Source: Alteromonas lipotrueae
GTDB taxonomy: Bacteria > Pseudomonadota > Gammaproteobacteria > Enterobacterales > Alteromonadaceae
Assembly (NCBI RefSeq): GCF_019249215.1
Contig: NZ_JAESDI010000005.1
Span: 1-64,000 of the forward strand
Direction of reading: 5' to 3'
DNA length: 64,000 nt
Shown here one piece after another: positions 42,238 through 51,561 of this stretch (its first letter is position 1; every line of letters begins with the position of its first letter). The notes under the pieces are model-generated. The model saw only the letters and a program-made list of their open reading frames with translations, made no database searches and had not been told where the DNA came from. Both the position numbers and the translations under genes were made by a program.

Positions 42238-42630
42238 TTACAAACGACCGCTCAAGACTGTGGCAATTTCGTTACCTTCCAAGCCATTCTCAGAAACCCA
42301 TGCTTGCAACGTTTTACCGTCAGTTTCTGGTGCTGATAAATCACTCTTTGGCATTTTCTTAACAAGAAGCGAACCTGCTTCTACAGCGTTGCTCAGCATT
42401 GCTGTGCGTATCAGGCTGTTACCGTTACAGCTAACACCTGAATAATAATCTTTTAATTTAAGGCGGTAATCTGATTCTACAGAACGCATTTTTTTGCGTA
42501 GCTCACCTTTATCATCTGCTTGTACAATAGTACAAATGTTTGCTAATGCTTCGTTTACGTTGGCTTGCGCCATGCCAGATACACCCAAAGTTGCTGCGAT
42601 AACTAGCGAAGTTTTAACGATTTTCAACAT
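42238..42630 (-). CDS. DUF3718 family exported protein (copy 2)
   Basis: A 130-residue paralogue of the gene at 35569-35964. The signal peptide start (MLKIVKTSLVIAA) and the stretch from ANVNEALANICTIVQADD through YYSGVSCNGNSLIRTA are nearly identical, and the C-terminal fifth differs most. GAGGAA precedes ATG at 42630. Unknown function. The ACCATGT/ACATGGT hairpin (42150-42174) lies downstream as in copy 1, and the 12-mer ATACTAAGGTAT lies about 89 bases upstream. Confidence 0.85.
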   Translation of the reverse strand: MLKIVKTSLVIAATLGVSGMAQANVNEALANICTIVQADDKGELRKKMRSVESDYRLKLKDYYSGVSCNGNSLIRTAMLSNAVEAGSLLVKKMPKSDLSAPETDGKTLQAWVSENGLEGNEIATVLSGRL

Positions 42631-42718
42631 GGTCAATTCCTCGGTTTAATTTAAAAGTATGTTCGTTCGTTGGGTTCTATTAAACGCAAAACTATTAAGA
42701 TTAGAAAGAGTGGGTCTA

Positions 42719-42730
42719 ATACTAAGGTAT
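42719..42730. promoter_or_regulatory. shared 12-mer ATACTAAGGTAT (copy 2)
   Basis: Identical to 27340-27351, here upstream of DUF3718 copy 2. A candidate protein-binding site. Confidence 0.4.
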
Positions 42731-42770
42731 AGAGTTTAATATCTAAGCGGAATAGAAAGGGAAGATGCAA

Positions 42771-42805
42771 ATAAAAAAGGCACACCACTTAAAGAGGTGT
42801 GCCTT
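42771..42805 (-). terminator. rho-independent terminator of the LysR gene
   Basis: AAGGCACACC and GGTGTGCCTT form a ten-base stem. On the minus strand it ends in a run of T (the A-run at 42773-42778). Confidence 0.9.
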
Positions 42806-42824
42806 CAAAAACAAGTAGTAAAAG

Positions 42825-43727
42825 TTAGTGGCTTTTAAAGTGGCTTGATACTTCCATTATCTGTTCACGCATCCACATATGAGCGTAATCATGATCTGCA
42901 CTCACGTGCCAGTATAAGAAGTATTCAACGGTAGGTAAGTCGAAGGGTAATTCATAAATGGCTAAATCGTAGTGCTTAGCTAAATGAAATGGCAAGCAAG
43001 CAATAAGGTCGGTTTTCACGATTGTGCTGGGCACGGTTAAGAAGTGTTGGCTTCTCATGACTTCTTTACGGCGTTTACCCATTCTATCCAGGGCGACATC
43101 TATAGGACCTGCACCTGATTTTCGTTGCGACACATTAATGTGACCGAGGCGTAGAAAGGTGTCCAAATCTAACCCGTTCTTTAAAGCAGGGTGATTCTTT
43201 CGTGCTAATACCACAAACCTGTCTTGCGCTATCTTCTCTTTGCACAAATGCGGGTCACTAAATGTAGATGCATCGGCAAAGAAATCTAAGGTGCCACTGG
43301 CCATCGCAGATACTATCTGGCTACGAGGAATTTCATAATTGGTAAGGCTAATATTGGGCGCTAAGTTTTGTAACCGCGAAACCAACCTTGGCATAATACT
43401 AACTTCTAGCAAATCTCTGCTGGCAAAGTTAAATGCCTTTTCTGCTGTTAAAGGATCGAACGTATGACTCTCTTGCACGCTCTTTCTTAGCAATGCTAAG
43501 GCTTGTCTCGCAGGTACAATAATGTTCTGAGCAACCGGGGTGGGTGTCATACTATGCCCGGTTCTGACGAACAAAGGGTCGTTCAACATTTCCCGTAAAC
43601 GAGCCAGTGAATTACTCACCGCAGGTTGGGTAATACATAGCACATCCGCTGCTTTAGTTAGGCTTCCCGCTGTATATATGGCGTCGAATACGGCGAAAAG
43701 GTTTAAATCAATTCTATTTAGATTCAT
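42825..43727 (-). CDS. LysR-family transcriptional regulator
   Basis: A 300-residue regulator. The N-terminal winged helix-turn-helix reads DLNLFAVFDAIYTAGSLTKAADVLCITQPAVSNSLARLREMLNDPLFVRTG (residues 7-57). The rest is the periplasmic-binding-like effector domain. The opening MNLNRIDLNLF and the ending, with ...YFLYWHVSADHDYAHMWMREQI, match the NodD/LeuO/SyrM-like subgroup. It is divergent to the MaoC-type hydratase gene (43919), which is its most likely target. The 190-bp gap holds repeated GGTTA motifs but no defined site. Confidence 0.92.
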   Translation of the reverse strand: MNLNRIDLNLFAVFDAIYTAGSLTKAADVLCITQPAVSNSLARLREMLNDPLFVRTGHSMTPTPVAQNIIVPARQALALLRKSVQESHTFDPLTAEKAFNFASRDLLEVSIMPRLVSRLQNLAPNISLTNYEIPRSQIVSAMASGTLDFFADASTFSDPHLCKEKIAQDRFVVLARKNHPALKNGLDLDTFLRLGHINVSQRKSGAGPIDVALDRMGKRRKEVMRSQHFLTVPSTIVKTDLIACLPFHLAKHYDLAIYELPFDLPTVEYFLYWHVSADHDYAHMWMREQIMEVSSHFKSH

Positions 43728-43918
43728 TGCGCAATCCTTGTCTGGCGAGTGCCAGTATGAAAATACCTAAAAGGTAACCGGCGAATTCTTTGGTTAATAT
43801 TATTTTTACCTCATTGTAACAAGGTTATTTATAAATACCTATTATTAAAAGTTAATTGAAATATTCAATACATCAATAGTACTGTTCGTCTTAAATTAAC
43901 TACCATTGGTCAAAAATT

Positions 43919-44371
43919 ATGAAAACACTCATCGACTTAGCAGTTGGAGAAACCCTTGAACAAGCTGAATGGCTTACCATTTCACAAGACATGATTAATC
44001 AATTTGCTGAAGCTACAGGGGATTATCAATGGATACACCTTGATACTGAACGGTGTAAAAAGGAGAGCCCGTTTAAAACCACTATTGCACATGGTTTTTT
44101 AACTGCGTCAGTTATGCCCAAAGCGTTTGAAGGTGTACTCGCACCATCAGACAAAATTGCATCAACCATTAACTATGGTATTGACTCATTACGTTTTTTA
44201 GAGCCTGTAAAATCAGGCGATGCGATAAAATATCACTTCAAGTTGGTAGAAGTCGTTAATAAGCCTGCGGGGAAACTATTTAAAATGGAATCAAGCTGCG
44301 TGCTAGCCTCGTCAGGCAAACCTGCACTGGTAGGAACGTTTCTGATGCTGGCAGTAATGCAACCTAGCTAG
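43919..44371 (+). CDS. MaoC-family (R)-enoyl-CoA hydratase
   Basis: A 150-residue hotdog-fold hydratase. ATGDYQWIHLDTERCKKESPFKTTIAHGFLTASVMP contains the Asp and His of the hydratase-2 motif. Proteins of this size act as (R)-specific enoyl-CoA hydratases, or nodulation NodN-like proteins, feeding polyhydroxyalkanoate or acyl metabolism. It starts about 190 bp from a divergent LysR gene. No phaC or fatty acid genes adjoin directly, so its pathway is not settled. Confidence 0.87.
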   Translation: MKTLIDLAVGETLEQAEWLTISQDMINQFAEATGDYQWIHLDTERCKKESPFKTTIAHGFLTASVMPKAFEGVLAPSDKIASTINYGIDSLRFLEPVKSGDAIKYHFKLVEVVNKPAGKLFKMESSCVLASSGKPALVGTFLMLAVMQPS

Positions 44372-44414
44372 TGAGCAATTAGCGCTGAGTATTCTATATG
44401 TTGTACTCTGCATT

Positions 44415-45533
44415 CTACCGGCTAGGAGGCTCGTTTGCGTTGTTGGGGATGTTGGTAGTTTGAACATCAATACGCGGGCTCTCTTGGTCGGTATTAATGG
44501 CCCGTATTGGGTAGGGAATAATAATACCTTCTGCGGCATAACGCTTATGTAATGCCTTGATAAATGCCGATTTAATAAAGAACCGATGGAAGTACTCTTT
44601 TGCTCTTAACATCACTGTGAAATTGATGCTGGAATTATCAAAGGTGTGGTACACCACAAAGGTATCGTAATCGCCTACTCCCCATTCGTGAGAAACCAAT
44701 ATTTCTTTGGCGACCTCAAGGGTAACCCTCTCTACGTGCTCAAGGTCAGAGTTATAATGCACACCTACATCAACCGGTACTGATAACTCTTTACTCGGGT
44801 AGAAATAGTTAATTATTTTTGATTCAGCTAATACACTATTTGGCACAATAATGGTGTTATTGGGTAGCATCTTTATCCACGTTGAGCGCCAACCAATACG
44901 TTCTACAAAACCTTGTTCTTTACTCTCTAATTCGATGAAGTCGCCAACTCTAATAGGCTTGTCCATGACCAGTTGAACCCCTGAAAAGAAGTTTTCCAAG
45001 GTGGGTTGAAGGGCAAGGGCAACAGCCAGTGACGTAATACCTAACGACGCAACAATGGGCGTAATTGAAATCCCTAATGTACCCAACATAATCAATAGGC
45101 CAATACCCACGATAAGACCTTTCACAATGCCTTTAATTATGCCCGTGCTACTTCGAAGAGAATCTGAGCGCTGTGTTTGGTTGGCAAGTAACCCCACGGC
45201 AAAACGATTTAAGAAAAGAATAGCGGCAATGATCAGCAATAATTTAGAGGCAAGCGATATTGAGCTGGCATAGGACGCATTCACAATATCGTACTTGTCG
45301 AACAGCCAATTTAAAATCCAAATATCGATAACAAAAATAAGGATAGTGAGCGGCAGGTTTAACGAGTGGGCTAGCAAAGAGTCATAGAAATGTGAAGTAC
45401 GGTCGGTAAGCAGCAAAAACTTGCGCAAAAAGATGCGCTTAAGTAAGAACATGAATAGGTTAGCAAGTATCACAGTAACGGTGATAACTAATTCAGGCAC
45501 TAACATTAAACCTGCGAAGTTAACTTCTGGCAT
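44415..45533 (-). CDS. MscS-family mechanosensitive ion channel
   Basis: A 372-residue inner-membrane protein with four to five helices. It has the pore/lining helix and beta-domain signature: SLGITSLAVALALQPTLENFFSGVQLVMDKPIRVGDFIELE, then GFVERIGWRSTWIKMLPNNTIIVPNSVLAESKIINY. Such channels open under membrane tension to release solutes. ATG at 45533 with AAGGGAAA upstream is preferred over the 16-codon longer frame. A Ser/Pro/Asn-rich tail ends the protein. The second MscS gene lies at 47274-48248. Confidence 0.9.
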   Translation of the reverse strand: MPEVNFAGLMLVPELVITVTVILANLFMFLLKRIFLRKFLLLTDRTSHFYDSLLAHSLNLPLTILIFVIDIWILNWLFDKYDIVNASYASSISLASKLLLIIAAILFLNRFAVGLLANQTQRSDSLRSSTGIIKGIVKGLIVGIGLLIMLGTLGISITPIVASLGITSLAVALALQPTLENFFSGVQLVMDKPIRVGDFIELESKEQGFVERIGWRSTWIKMLPNNTIIVPNSVLAESKIINYFYPSKELSVPVDVGVHYNSDLEHVERVTLEVAKEILVSHEWGVGDYDTFVVYHTFDNSSINFTVMLRAKEYFHRFFIKSAFIKALHKRYAAEGIIIPYPIRAINTDQESPRIDVQTTNIPNNANEPPSR

Positions 45534-45940
45534 GGCTTTCCCTTGACCAATAACATATGGATACACAATTAAGCCATTCATACTAAGGGTGTTTTAGAAC
45601 CTCAGTGTGAATACAAACACTACTATGTGCAGCAATTAACGTTCCAGCCAAATTCACACAAAAGAATCTAGAGGGCATTAACGCTAAAAAGGGGGAGTCA
45701 TTTTCCCCTGGAGCGTTTCAACACGGGCGATAGCAGTAGGTGGCGGACGGAAGCAGAAGATGCATGAAAAGGGAAGTCGCTTGCTTCAATGCTAAACGAG
45801 TGCATTAAATTTGTGCAAAGCAATAAGGATTTACTATTTAATCAAGCGAGTTAAATACTTGTCAGGTACCAAACTTATAAAAAACTAACGTAACCGGTAA
45901 TCAGAATTGCCTATTTTTATACGCATGTTCTAAAGGTTGT
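45534..45940. other. intergenic region without clear features
   Basis: About 400 bp between two minus-strand genes. I see no coding frame, clear hairpin or repeat in it. Confidence 0.4.
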
Positions 45941-46408
45941 TTAAAAAGACATACCAATAGCGATACCGGCAACAACAGCGCTTTTGTGATTTCGATGATA
46001 GTCATAGTGCAGTTGGGGCGAAACACTAACACCAGATACCTCAAACTCATATAAAAAGCCCAATCGGACAACTTCCATTTTATGGCTACCGTGGAACTCT
46101 ACCCCAGGACCAATCTGTGCGATAAAATTGGTAGTAATGTGTAGATCCGCAACCAGCAAATATGTGTAGGCGTCTAAATCTTCGAATGCGTATTCGGCCA
46201 CAAAGCCAAGCCCTAAAAAGTCGGTAACACGATATTCGTAATCAATACCTACGGTGAACGCGTTTCCACATTCTTTTGTATATGTTGTGCCTACTAGAGC
46301 GGAAAAATGATGAGGGGACGTTTGCCAATGATGAGCCTTTCCTTTTGCAGCAACGGAGGGGGCAAACGCCAAGGTTGTAATCAATCCTATCGCTATTTGT
46401 GCTCGCAT
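45941..46408 (-). CDS. outer-membrane beta-barrel-like protein
   Basis: A 155-residue exported protein with a signal peptide ending SVAAKG. The rest is alternating aromatic/Gly strands (FTVGIDYEYRVTDFLGLGFVAEYAFE, FIAQIGPGVEF) ending in a Gly-Met-Ser-Phe carboxyl terminus. This matches small eight-strand outer-membrane barrels. A His-rich patch (KAHHWQTSPHHF) follows the signal. The function is unknown. Confidence 0.75.
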   Translation of the reverse strand: MRAQIAIGLITTLAFAPSVAAKGKAHHWQTSPHHFSALVGTTYTKECGNAFTVGIDYEYRVTDFLGLGFVAEYAFEDLDAYTYLLVADLHITTNFIAQIGPGVEFHGSHKMEVVRLGFLYEFEVSGVSVSPQLHYDYHRNHKSAVVAGIAIGMSF

Positions 46409-46647
46409 GATGTGCTCACTTACTTTTATAGTGAATACCTAGAAAGACCTCTTCTAGCACTCTCTACAGCGTAGGCACGATATTCACACCTCACCAATGA
46501 ACTTTAGTTGAAGTGCGCAAGCGACGGCTAAATAAGACATTCCACTTTGTTCACTTAAATAGGTAAACTCTTATGCAGGGATATCGGCTTAAAGTAATTG
46601 AAAGCTACTGTAGAGGCCATTGTTAGTTAATTAAAAGGAGCACTGCG

Positions 46648-46956
46648 ATGTATAACGAAAGAGAAGTAACCAAGTTTATAGAGGCATGCACTACTCAGCT
46701 CGTAAATTTATACACGGCAAGTAAAGAGGGAAAAAACGTAGATGCCGATAAATACCGAGTGCAAGGGTTTATGCACGCAGGCGAACTACTTGGCGTAATA
46801 AGTAAAAAGCAAGGGCAGGCGCTTATCGCTGACTTACACTTTCAGGTTTTTGGTGAAACCATTGACGAGAGAGCGAGAAGAAAGAATAAACTGGAAGCAT
46901 TAAAGGAATCTGATCCAGATGCCTATATTGAAATTCCCGCGATAGAAAGACGTTAA
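46648..46956 (+). CDS. conserved hypothetical cytoplasmic protein
   Basis: A 102-residue, mostly helical protein rich in Lys and Glu, with no signal or membrane segment. AAAGGAG eight bases ahead of ATG makes it a real gene. The sequence (MYNEREVTKFIEACTTQLVNL...) is not recognised. It stands alone between an exported barrel gene and the entericidin gene. Confidence 0.75.
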   Translation: MYNEREVTKFIEACTTQLVNLYTASKEGKNVDADKYRVQGFMHAGELLGVISKKQGQALIADLHFQVFGETIDERARRKNKLEALKESDPDAYIEIPAIERR

Positions 46957-47048
46957 CTGGTGTTAAGCAAATATATTTAAGGCCACTGTTGTAAGCCACG
47001 ACTATAGAAGTCTACAGCGTGGCTTAACCAGAACAACAAAGTGATAAA

Positions 47049-47231
47049 TTAATTAGATGCGTCTTCAGCACCTTCTTCAATGGCTTCGCCAGCGCTTTGT
47101 ATATCTTCCCCTGCGCCTTCTACAGTAGCGCATCCATTTACACCTACCACAGCAGATGAAAACAATAGCGCGGTGAAACTACCTCTAAGTAATTTCGACT
47201 TTAAAAATGACGACAAAACTGACCTTTTCAT
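47049..47231 (-). CDS. entericidin-family lipoprotein
   Basis: A 60-residue lipoprotein. After a longer than usual leader (about 33 residues, hydrophobic core LRGSFTALLFSSAVVGV) comes the lipobox NGC, then the entericidin core TVEGAGEDIQSAGEAIEEGAED. In E. coli EcnA/EcnB form a small antidote/toxin pair, but only one such gene is seen here. The repeated GAGED/AGEAI motif is diagnostic. Confidence 0.88.
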   Translation of the reverse strand: MKRSVLSSFLKSKLLRGSFTALLFSSAVVGVNGCATVEGAGEDIQSAGEAIEEGAEDASN

Positions 47232-47273
47232 GACATGTCTCCTGATATTAATAATTAACGTTATTTAGTTTCT

Positions 47274-48248
47274 TTACTCATCACTCGCTTCGCTATCCCC
47301 ATTTACTTGATCGCCAGAATTGCGCGTTGGGGATGATTCGGTGCCTGAAGTGGTCTCTTTCTTTTCAAGCATACTGTTAAGCTTATCGCTTCCCTTGGAA
47401 TTAAAATCCAACGTACGAATAGGGAAGGGAATTAAGATGTCGTTTTCTTCTAATACACGTTTAACAGTACATATAGCTTCGTGGCGCACCACCATAAAGC
47501 CAGGGTCGCCTGGGTAACGTATCCAAAACCATAGCAATAGATTGATACTTGAATCACCGAATGACGCAGCGTAAACCGCAGTTTCGTCTTTCTTTATTAC
47601 GTAGTCTTTTTCATTCATTGCGTCGGTAATGACTTCGGCGGCTTTTTCAATGTCATCGGCGTAGGAAATGCCCACGGGAACCTCAATACGCCTAATACCT
47701 TCAACTGAATAGTTAGTTAAAATATTTCTAAATAGAATTTTATTGGGAATGATTTCACGTTGCCCGTAAAAAGTAGCGACTAAGGTGTTTCGCAGGTTAA
47801 TTTCCTCTACCGTTCCGAAAACGCCTTCAGCTTCAACCACATCACCAATTTCGAAGGGTTTACGTATACCCATCGCAATCCCTGCAATGAGGTTTTCTGT
47901 CATATCTTGAAATGCAAAACCAATGGCTAAACCTACAATACCCGCACCAGCAAGCAGTGATGTGACCGTGCCCTTGAGGCCAACAAAATCCAGCGCAATG
48001 AAAATACCGAAAACAATAATGAGTGACTTGATGATAGAGGTAAGTAATTTAGCGATTTGACGAGATTCGAATGCTCTGCGCATTACCTTTCCAACAATAT
48101 TCCCTACCACTTTTGCCAGTATTCCGAAAACAATAGCGATTAATATAGCGACTACAAAGTTGGGTAGGTGCTTAATTCCGCTCTCGATCCAACCCTCTAG
48201 CTTCTGGTTGATCAGTTGGTAAAAGTCGTCAATATTCGGAAAATCCAT
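47274..48248 (-). CDS. MscS-family small-conductance mechanosensitive channel
   Basis: A 324-residue channel of YggB type. The three-helix membrane part (residues 20-125) ends in the pore helix LLAGAGIVGLAIGFAFQDMTENLIAGIAMGIRKPFEIGDVVE. The beta domain (GVFGTVEEINLRNTLVATFYGQREIIPNKILF) follows, then a Ser/Glu-rich tail. The tail of about 40 residues (ends NGDSEASDE) is longer than E. coli MscS (286 aa). Confidence 0.92.
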   Translation of the reverse strand: MDFPNIDDFYQLINQKLEGWIESGIKHLPNFVVAILIAIVFGILAKVVGNIVGKVMRRAFESRQIAKLLTSIIKSLIIVFGIFIALDFVGLKGTVTSLLAGAGIVGLAIGFAFQDMTENLIAGIAMGIRKPFEIGDVVEAEGVFGTVEEINLRNTLVATFYGQREIIPNKILFRNILTNYSVEGIRRIEVPVGISYADDIEKAAEVITDAMNEKDYVIKKDETAVYAASFGDSSINLLLWFWIRYPGDPGFMVVRHEAICTVKRVLEENDILIPFPIRTLDFNSKGSDKLNSMLEKKETTSGTESSPTRNSGDQVNGDSEASDE

Positions 48249-48452
48249 AAAATTCTTTTATTTTCTAACAATATGACAGTGACTATTCAAGAATTATTCC
48301 GTCGTTAAATGTTGTTATGCTGCTGTTTTTGTTAGTGAAAATAAATTTCGGACTGGTATGGATACAAAAGTGATAAGAAAAAAATACAAGGGTGAGAAAT
48401 AACTACGCAATAACTAAATGAATTTTCATAGAGGCTAGACAAAAGTTACAGT

Positions 48453-48463
48453 GGTCTGACCAT
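48453..48463. promoter_or_regulatory. GntR/FadR-subfamily operator TGGTCTGACCA
   Basis: This is a perfect 11-base palindrome 190 bp ahead of the TonB receptor. TGGTC-N-GACCA is the well-known half-site arrangement of FadR-subfamily GntR regulators (for example those of lactate and uronate genes). The cognate regulator is not in the window. Confidence 0.6.
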
Positions 48464-48537
48464 GTGTAAAATTAATGTAAATATATTATTCACAATAAAT
48501 TTACAAAGCATGTATTGACGCTTAACATCAATATTGC

Positions 48538-48561
48538 AGGTCAAAGATTGTTCATTGACCT
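48538..48561. promoter_or_regulatory. inverted repeat AGGTCAA / TTGACCT
   Basis: Seven-base perfect arms separated by ten bases, about 92 bp ahead of the TonB receptor start and 75 bp downstream of the GntR-type site. A second candidate operator, owner unknown. Confidence 0.45.
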
Positions 48562-48652
48562 TTCACAATAACAATGAGAAATCGTCCAGCCTGTTGCTAG
48601 CGGAAAGTGTGGGTTTTACCGGTAGTGATGCGCCCAGATTTGGAATCACACT

Positions 48653-51364
48653 ATGAAATTTAAAACGCGTAAGACTGCAGTAGCTGCCTTAGTCAGCTCT
48701 GCCTTATTTTGTTCTCCTTTTTTAGCGAATGCGCAAGATGCTAACGAAGAAGTTGAAGCTGAATCTAAAAATAAAAAAGATGTAGAGTTAATTCTTGTTA
48801 CAGGGAGCTTTGTTCGTCGCAGTGAGAACTTTGAGTCACCATCACCCTTAGCGGTAGTAGACAGCGTAGCTATCGATTCAATAGGTGCAAAAAATATTGC
48901 GGATATTACGCAAACATTAACAATTAATACTGGCGCAGAGAATAACCCTGATGCCTTTACGCAAAATGCCACCGCAGGTACCTCAAATATTAACCTTCGC
49001 GGGTTAGGGGTTGCTTCTACCTTGGTACTATTAAATAACAAACGCCAAGTCGTTACTGCTCAGCCTACAAACGAGGGTTTAAATTTCGTTGATACAAGTT
49101 CACTCGTGCCTATGATTGCCATTGATAGAATGGAAGTCGTAAAAGACGGTGCATCGGCCTTATACGGTTCAGATGCGGTTGCAGGGGTGGTTAACTTCAT
49201 TACTAAACGCAATTACGATGGTGCGATGGTCAGTGTTGATTATCAAGACGGTGCCCATGGTGATAACAAAGAATATATATTTCAAGGTTTATGGGGCGCT
49301 ACAGGCGACAATGGTAGTGTGCTAGCTGCCATCAGCTACACGAACCGTTCACCGTTATTTTTAAGTGACCGACGTTTAAGTCGCCCTCAAGATGACACTA
49401 GTGCGTTAGGTAACCCAGCATCTTATTTTGTAACTATTCCAGGCGCTGGAACATTACCTATAATCGACCCTTATGGGTGTGAGGAATTTGGTGGTGCACC
49501 TAATTTACTTGCTCCCAGTGGAACGATTCCAGGCTTAGAAGTTGGTTTCTGCGGCTTCGATTTTGGTAAGTTCTATTCCTATGTTGCAGATGAAAGTCGA
49601 ATAAATTCCTATGTAAGAGCAGACTATGAGTTTGACAATGATATTACATGGACAGCCGAGCTCAGCATGGCGCGTAACCGCGCCGAACGTGGCGGGGCGC
49701 CAAGTTTCCCGATTCTAACATCACCGATTGTTCCTGATTATCACCCACAAAACCCATTCGGTCAGTCTGTCGCCTTCTTTGGCCGCGCTGAAGGAAATGG
49801 ATTCGATGGTGATCCAGCCAACACAGAATCAGATACTTTTAGATTCAGCACTAATTTACAAGGTGTGACTGACAGCGGTTTCTGGGAGGTGAGCTATACC
49901 CGTGCAGTGAATGATTTCTTATTCAAAGTGCCTGATGTATTAAACACTGAGTTCCAGCTAGCGTTGTACGGTTTGGGTGGCTCGGCATGTGATCCTATCG
50001 CGGGAACACCAGGCGAAGGTAATTGTGAATTCTTCAATCCTTTTGCTACTTCCTATACGTCAGCGCCCAACTCAGACTACGTGGTAGATTCGTTCACGGG
50101 CACAGAAATCATAGATTCAAAAGCTGATCTTGAAGTGTTCGAAGCGTTTACTTCATTTGATATCTTTGAAATGAGTAGTGGTTTTGCCGCACTAGCAGTA
50201 GGTGTGCAATATCGCGAAGAACAGTTAAGCCAAGATTATGATGATTTGGCTAACCAAGACAGTTTCACCTTCGTTATTGGTAATCCAGATATTGATGGAA
50301 GCCAAGATGTATGGGCTGCCTTTGGTGAACTTGCTTTACCATTAAGCGAAGACTTAGATGTGCAACTCGCCGTTCGATATGAAGATTACGGCGGTAGCAT
50401 AGGTAGTACAGTGGACCCTAAACTCGCAGTGTCCTATCGCGCTACCGATGAGTTTTCACTGCGGGGCTCCGTGTCTACGTCGTTTAGAGCACCTACTGTG
50501 TTCTTAGCGCAAGGTGGCGCTACGTCATTGCAGCAACTTATTGACCCAGTGCAAGGTGCTACGGCGTTTGTTGCGGTAAGAACCTCAGGTAACGAAAATC
50601 TAAAACCGGAAGAATCTACTGCATATAATATTGGTTTTTCATACGAGCCTTTCCGCGATTTCTCTGTAGAGGTTGATTATTGGAACTTCAAGTTTGAAGA
50701 TTTGATTATTCAAGAAAACGCACAAGCAGTGTTGAACTTAGATCCAACTGATACCGATCGCATTATTCGTGCTGGCGACCCGTTAAACGGCCCTGTGTTA
50801 CAGGTTAACAATACCTACGTTAATGCAAGTGAGATGGAAACATCAGGTATTGATTTCGTCACTAGTTATAAAATTGATACTGACGTGGGTAGCTTTACAC
50901 CAACCCTAAACGCCACTTACATCACAAAGTATGACTTAAATGATCCTCAAGCTGAAAATATTGACGGGGCAGGGCGCAGGAACTTCAACAATATCGGGGT
51001 ATCTTCACCGGAACTAAGAATGAACTTTGGTCTTGCATGGAAAAATGACATTCATGCAGCAAACTTATTCGTTCGTTACATCTCATCTTATGACGATGAT
51101 CAAAACTGTTCTGATGGGACTGCAAATATCGGTGGATGCGCTGATGGTTTCTATGAAGTAGACAGCCATGTCACAGTAGATGCTCAATACAATATCGACT
51201 TAGGCTCACTGTTTGAGACGGAACAAAGTTATGTTGTCACCGTAGGCGGATTGAACTTGTTTGATGAAGATCCCCCTCAGTTGTTTACTAATAGCGGTTT
51301 TGATTCAAAAGTGCATGACCCCCGTGGGCGTCAAATATATGCACGGTTAGCGGTAGAGTTTTAA
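48653..51364 (+). CDS. TonB-dependent outer-membrane receptor
   Basis: A 903-residue receptor. Signal peptide to NAQD, an acidic linker (EVEAESKNKKDVE), a TonB box-like ELILVTGS, then the plug (NINLRGLGVASTLVLLNNKRQV, GASALYGSDAVAGVVNFITKR) and a barrel ending VRLAVEF. The many Asp/Asn in the loops and the length fit carbohydrate- or large-substrate receptors of Alteromonadales. A putative GntR-type operator lies upstream. No partner enzymes flank it. Confidence 0.93.
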   Translation: MKFKTRKTAVAALVSSALFCSPFLANAQDANEEVEAESKNKKDVELILVTGSFVRRSENFESPSPLAVVDSVAIDSIGAKNIADITQTLTINTGAENNPDAFTQNATAGTSNINLRGLGVASTLVLLNNKRQVVTAQPTNEGLNFVDTSSLVPMIAIDRMEVVKDGASALYGSDAVAGVVNFITKRNYDGAMVSVDYQDGAHGDNKEYIFQGLWGATGDNGSVLAAISYTNRSPLFLSDRRLSRPQDDTSALGNPASYFVTIPGAGTLPIIDPYGCEEFGGAPNLLAPSGTIPGLEVGFCGFDFGKFYSYVADESRINSYVRADYEFDNDITWTAELSMARNRAERGGAPSFPILTSPIVPDYHPQNPFGQSVAFFGRAEGNGFDGDPANTESDTFRFSTNLQGVTDSGFWEVSYTRAVNDFLFKVPDVLNTEFQLALYGLGGSACDPIAGTPGEGNCEFFNPFATSYTSAPNSDYVVDSFTGTEIIDSKADLEVFEAFTSFDIFEMSSGFAALAVGVQYREEQLSQDYDDLANQDSFTFVIGNPDIDGSQDVWAAFGELALPLSEDLDVQLAVRYEDYGGSIGSTVDPKLAVSYRATDEFSLRGSVSTSFRAPTVFLAQGGATSLQQLIDPVQGATAFVAVRTSGNENLKPEESTAYNIGFSYEPFRDFSVEVDYWNFKFEDLIIQENAQAVLNLDPTDTDRIIRAGDPLNGPVLQVNNTYVNASEMETSGIDFVTSYKIDTDVGSFTPTLNATYITKYDLNDPQAENIDGAGRRNFNNIGVSSPELRMNFGLAWKNDIHAANLFVRYISSYDDDQNCSDGTANIGGCADGFYEVDSHVTVDAQYNIDLGSLFETEQSYVVTVGGLNLFDEDPPQLFTNSGFDSKVHDPRGRQIYARLAVEF

Positions 51365-51561
51365 AACTTAACTTTCTTAACCCACAAAATCCTAGCGGCC
51401 TATGTTGAGTGTTCATGAAAATGCGCATTCTCATAGGTCGCTTTTTTATGTAAAGATTTCTCGCCAACATTAGTATTTTTACTTCCACACTTTCTTATCT
51501 AAAAAGCTGAATTCATAAAGCGTATTGTTTACATTGTTTACTTCAAGTGAAGGAGGGCTAT

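Larger units (their letters stand above)
48249..48652. other. regulatory region of the TonB receptor
   Basis: About 400 bp without a gene. It holds the palindromes at 48453-48463 and 48538-48561, and a TTGACG at 48514 that could be a -35 element. Confidence 0.55.
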
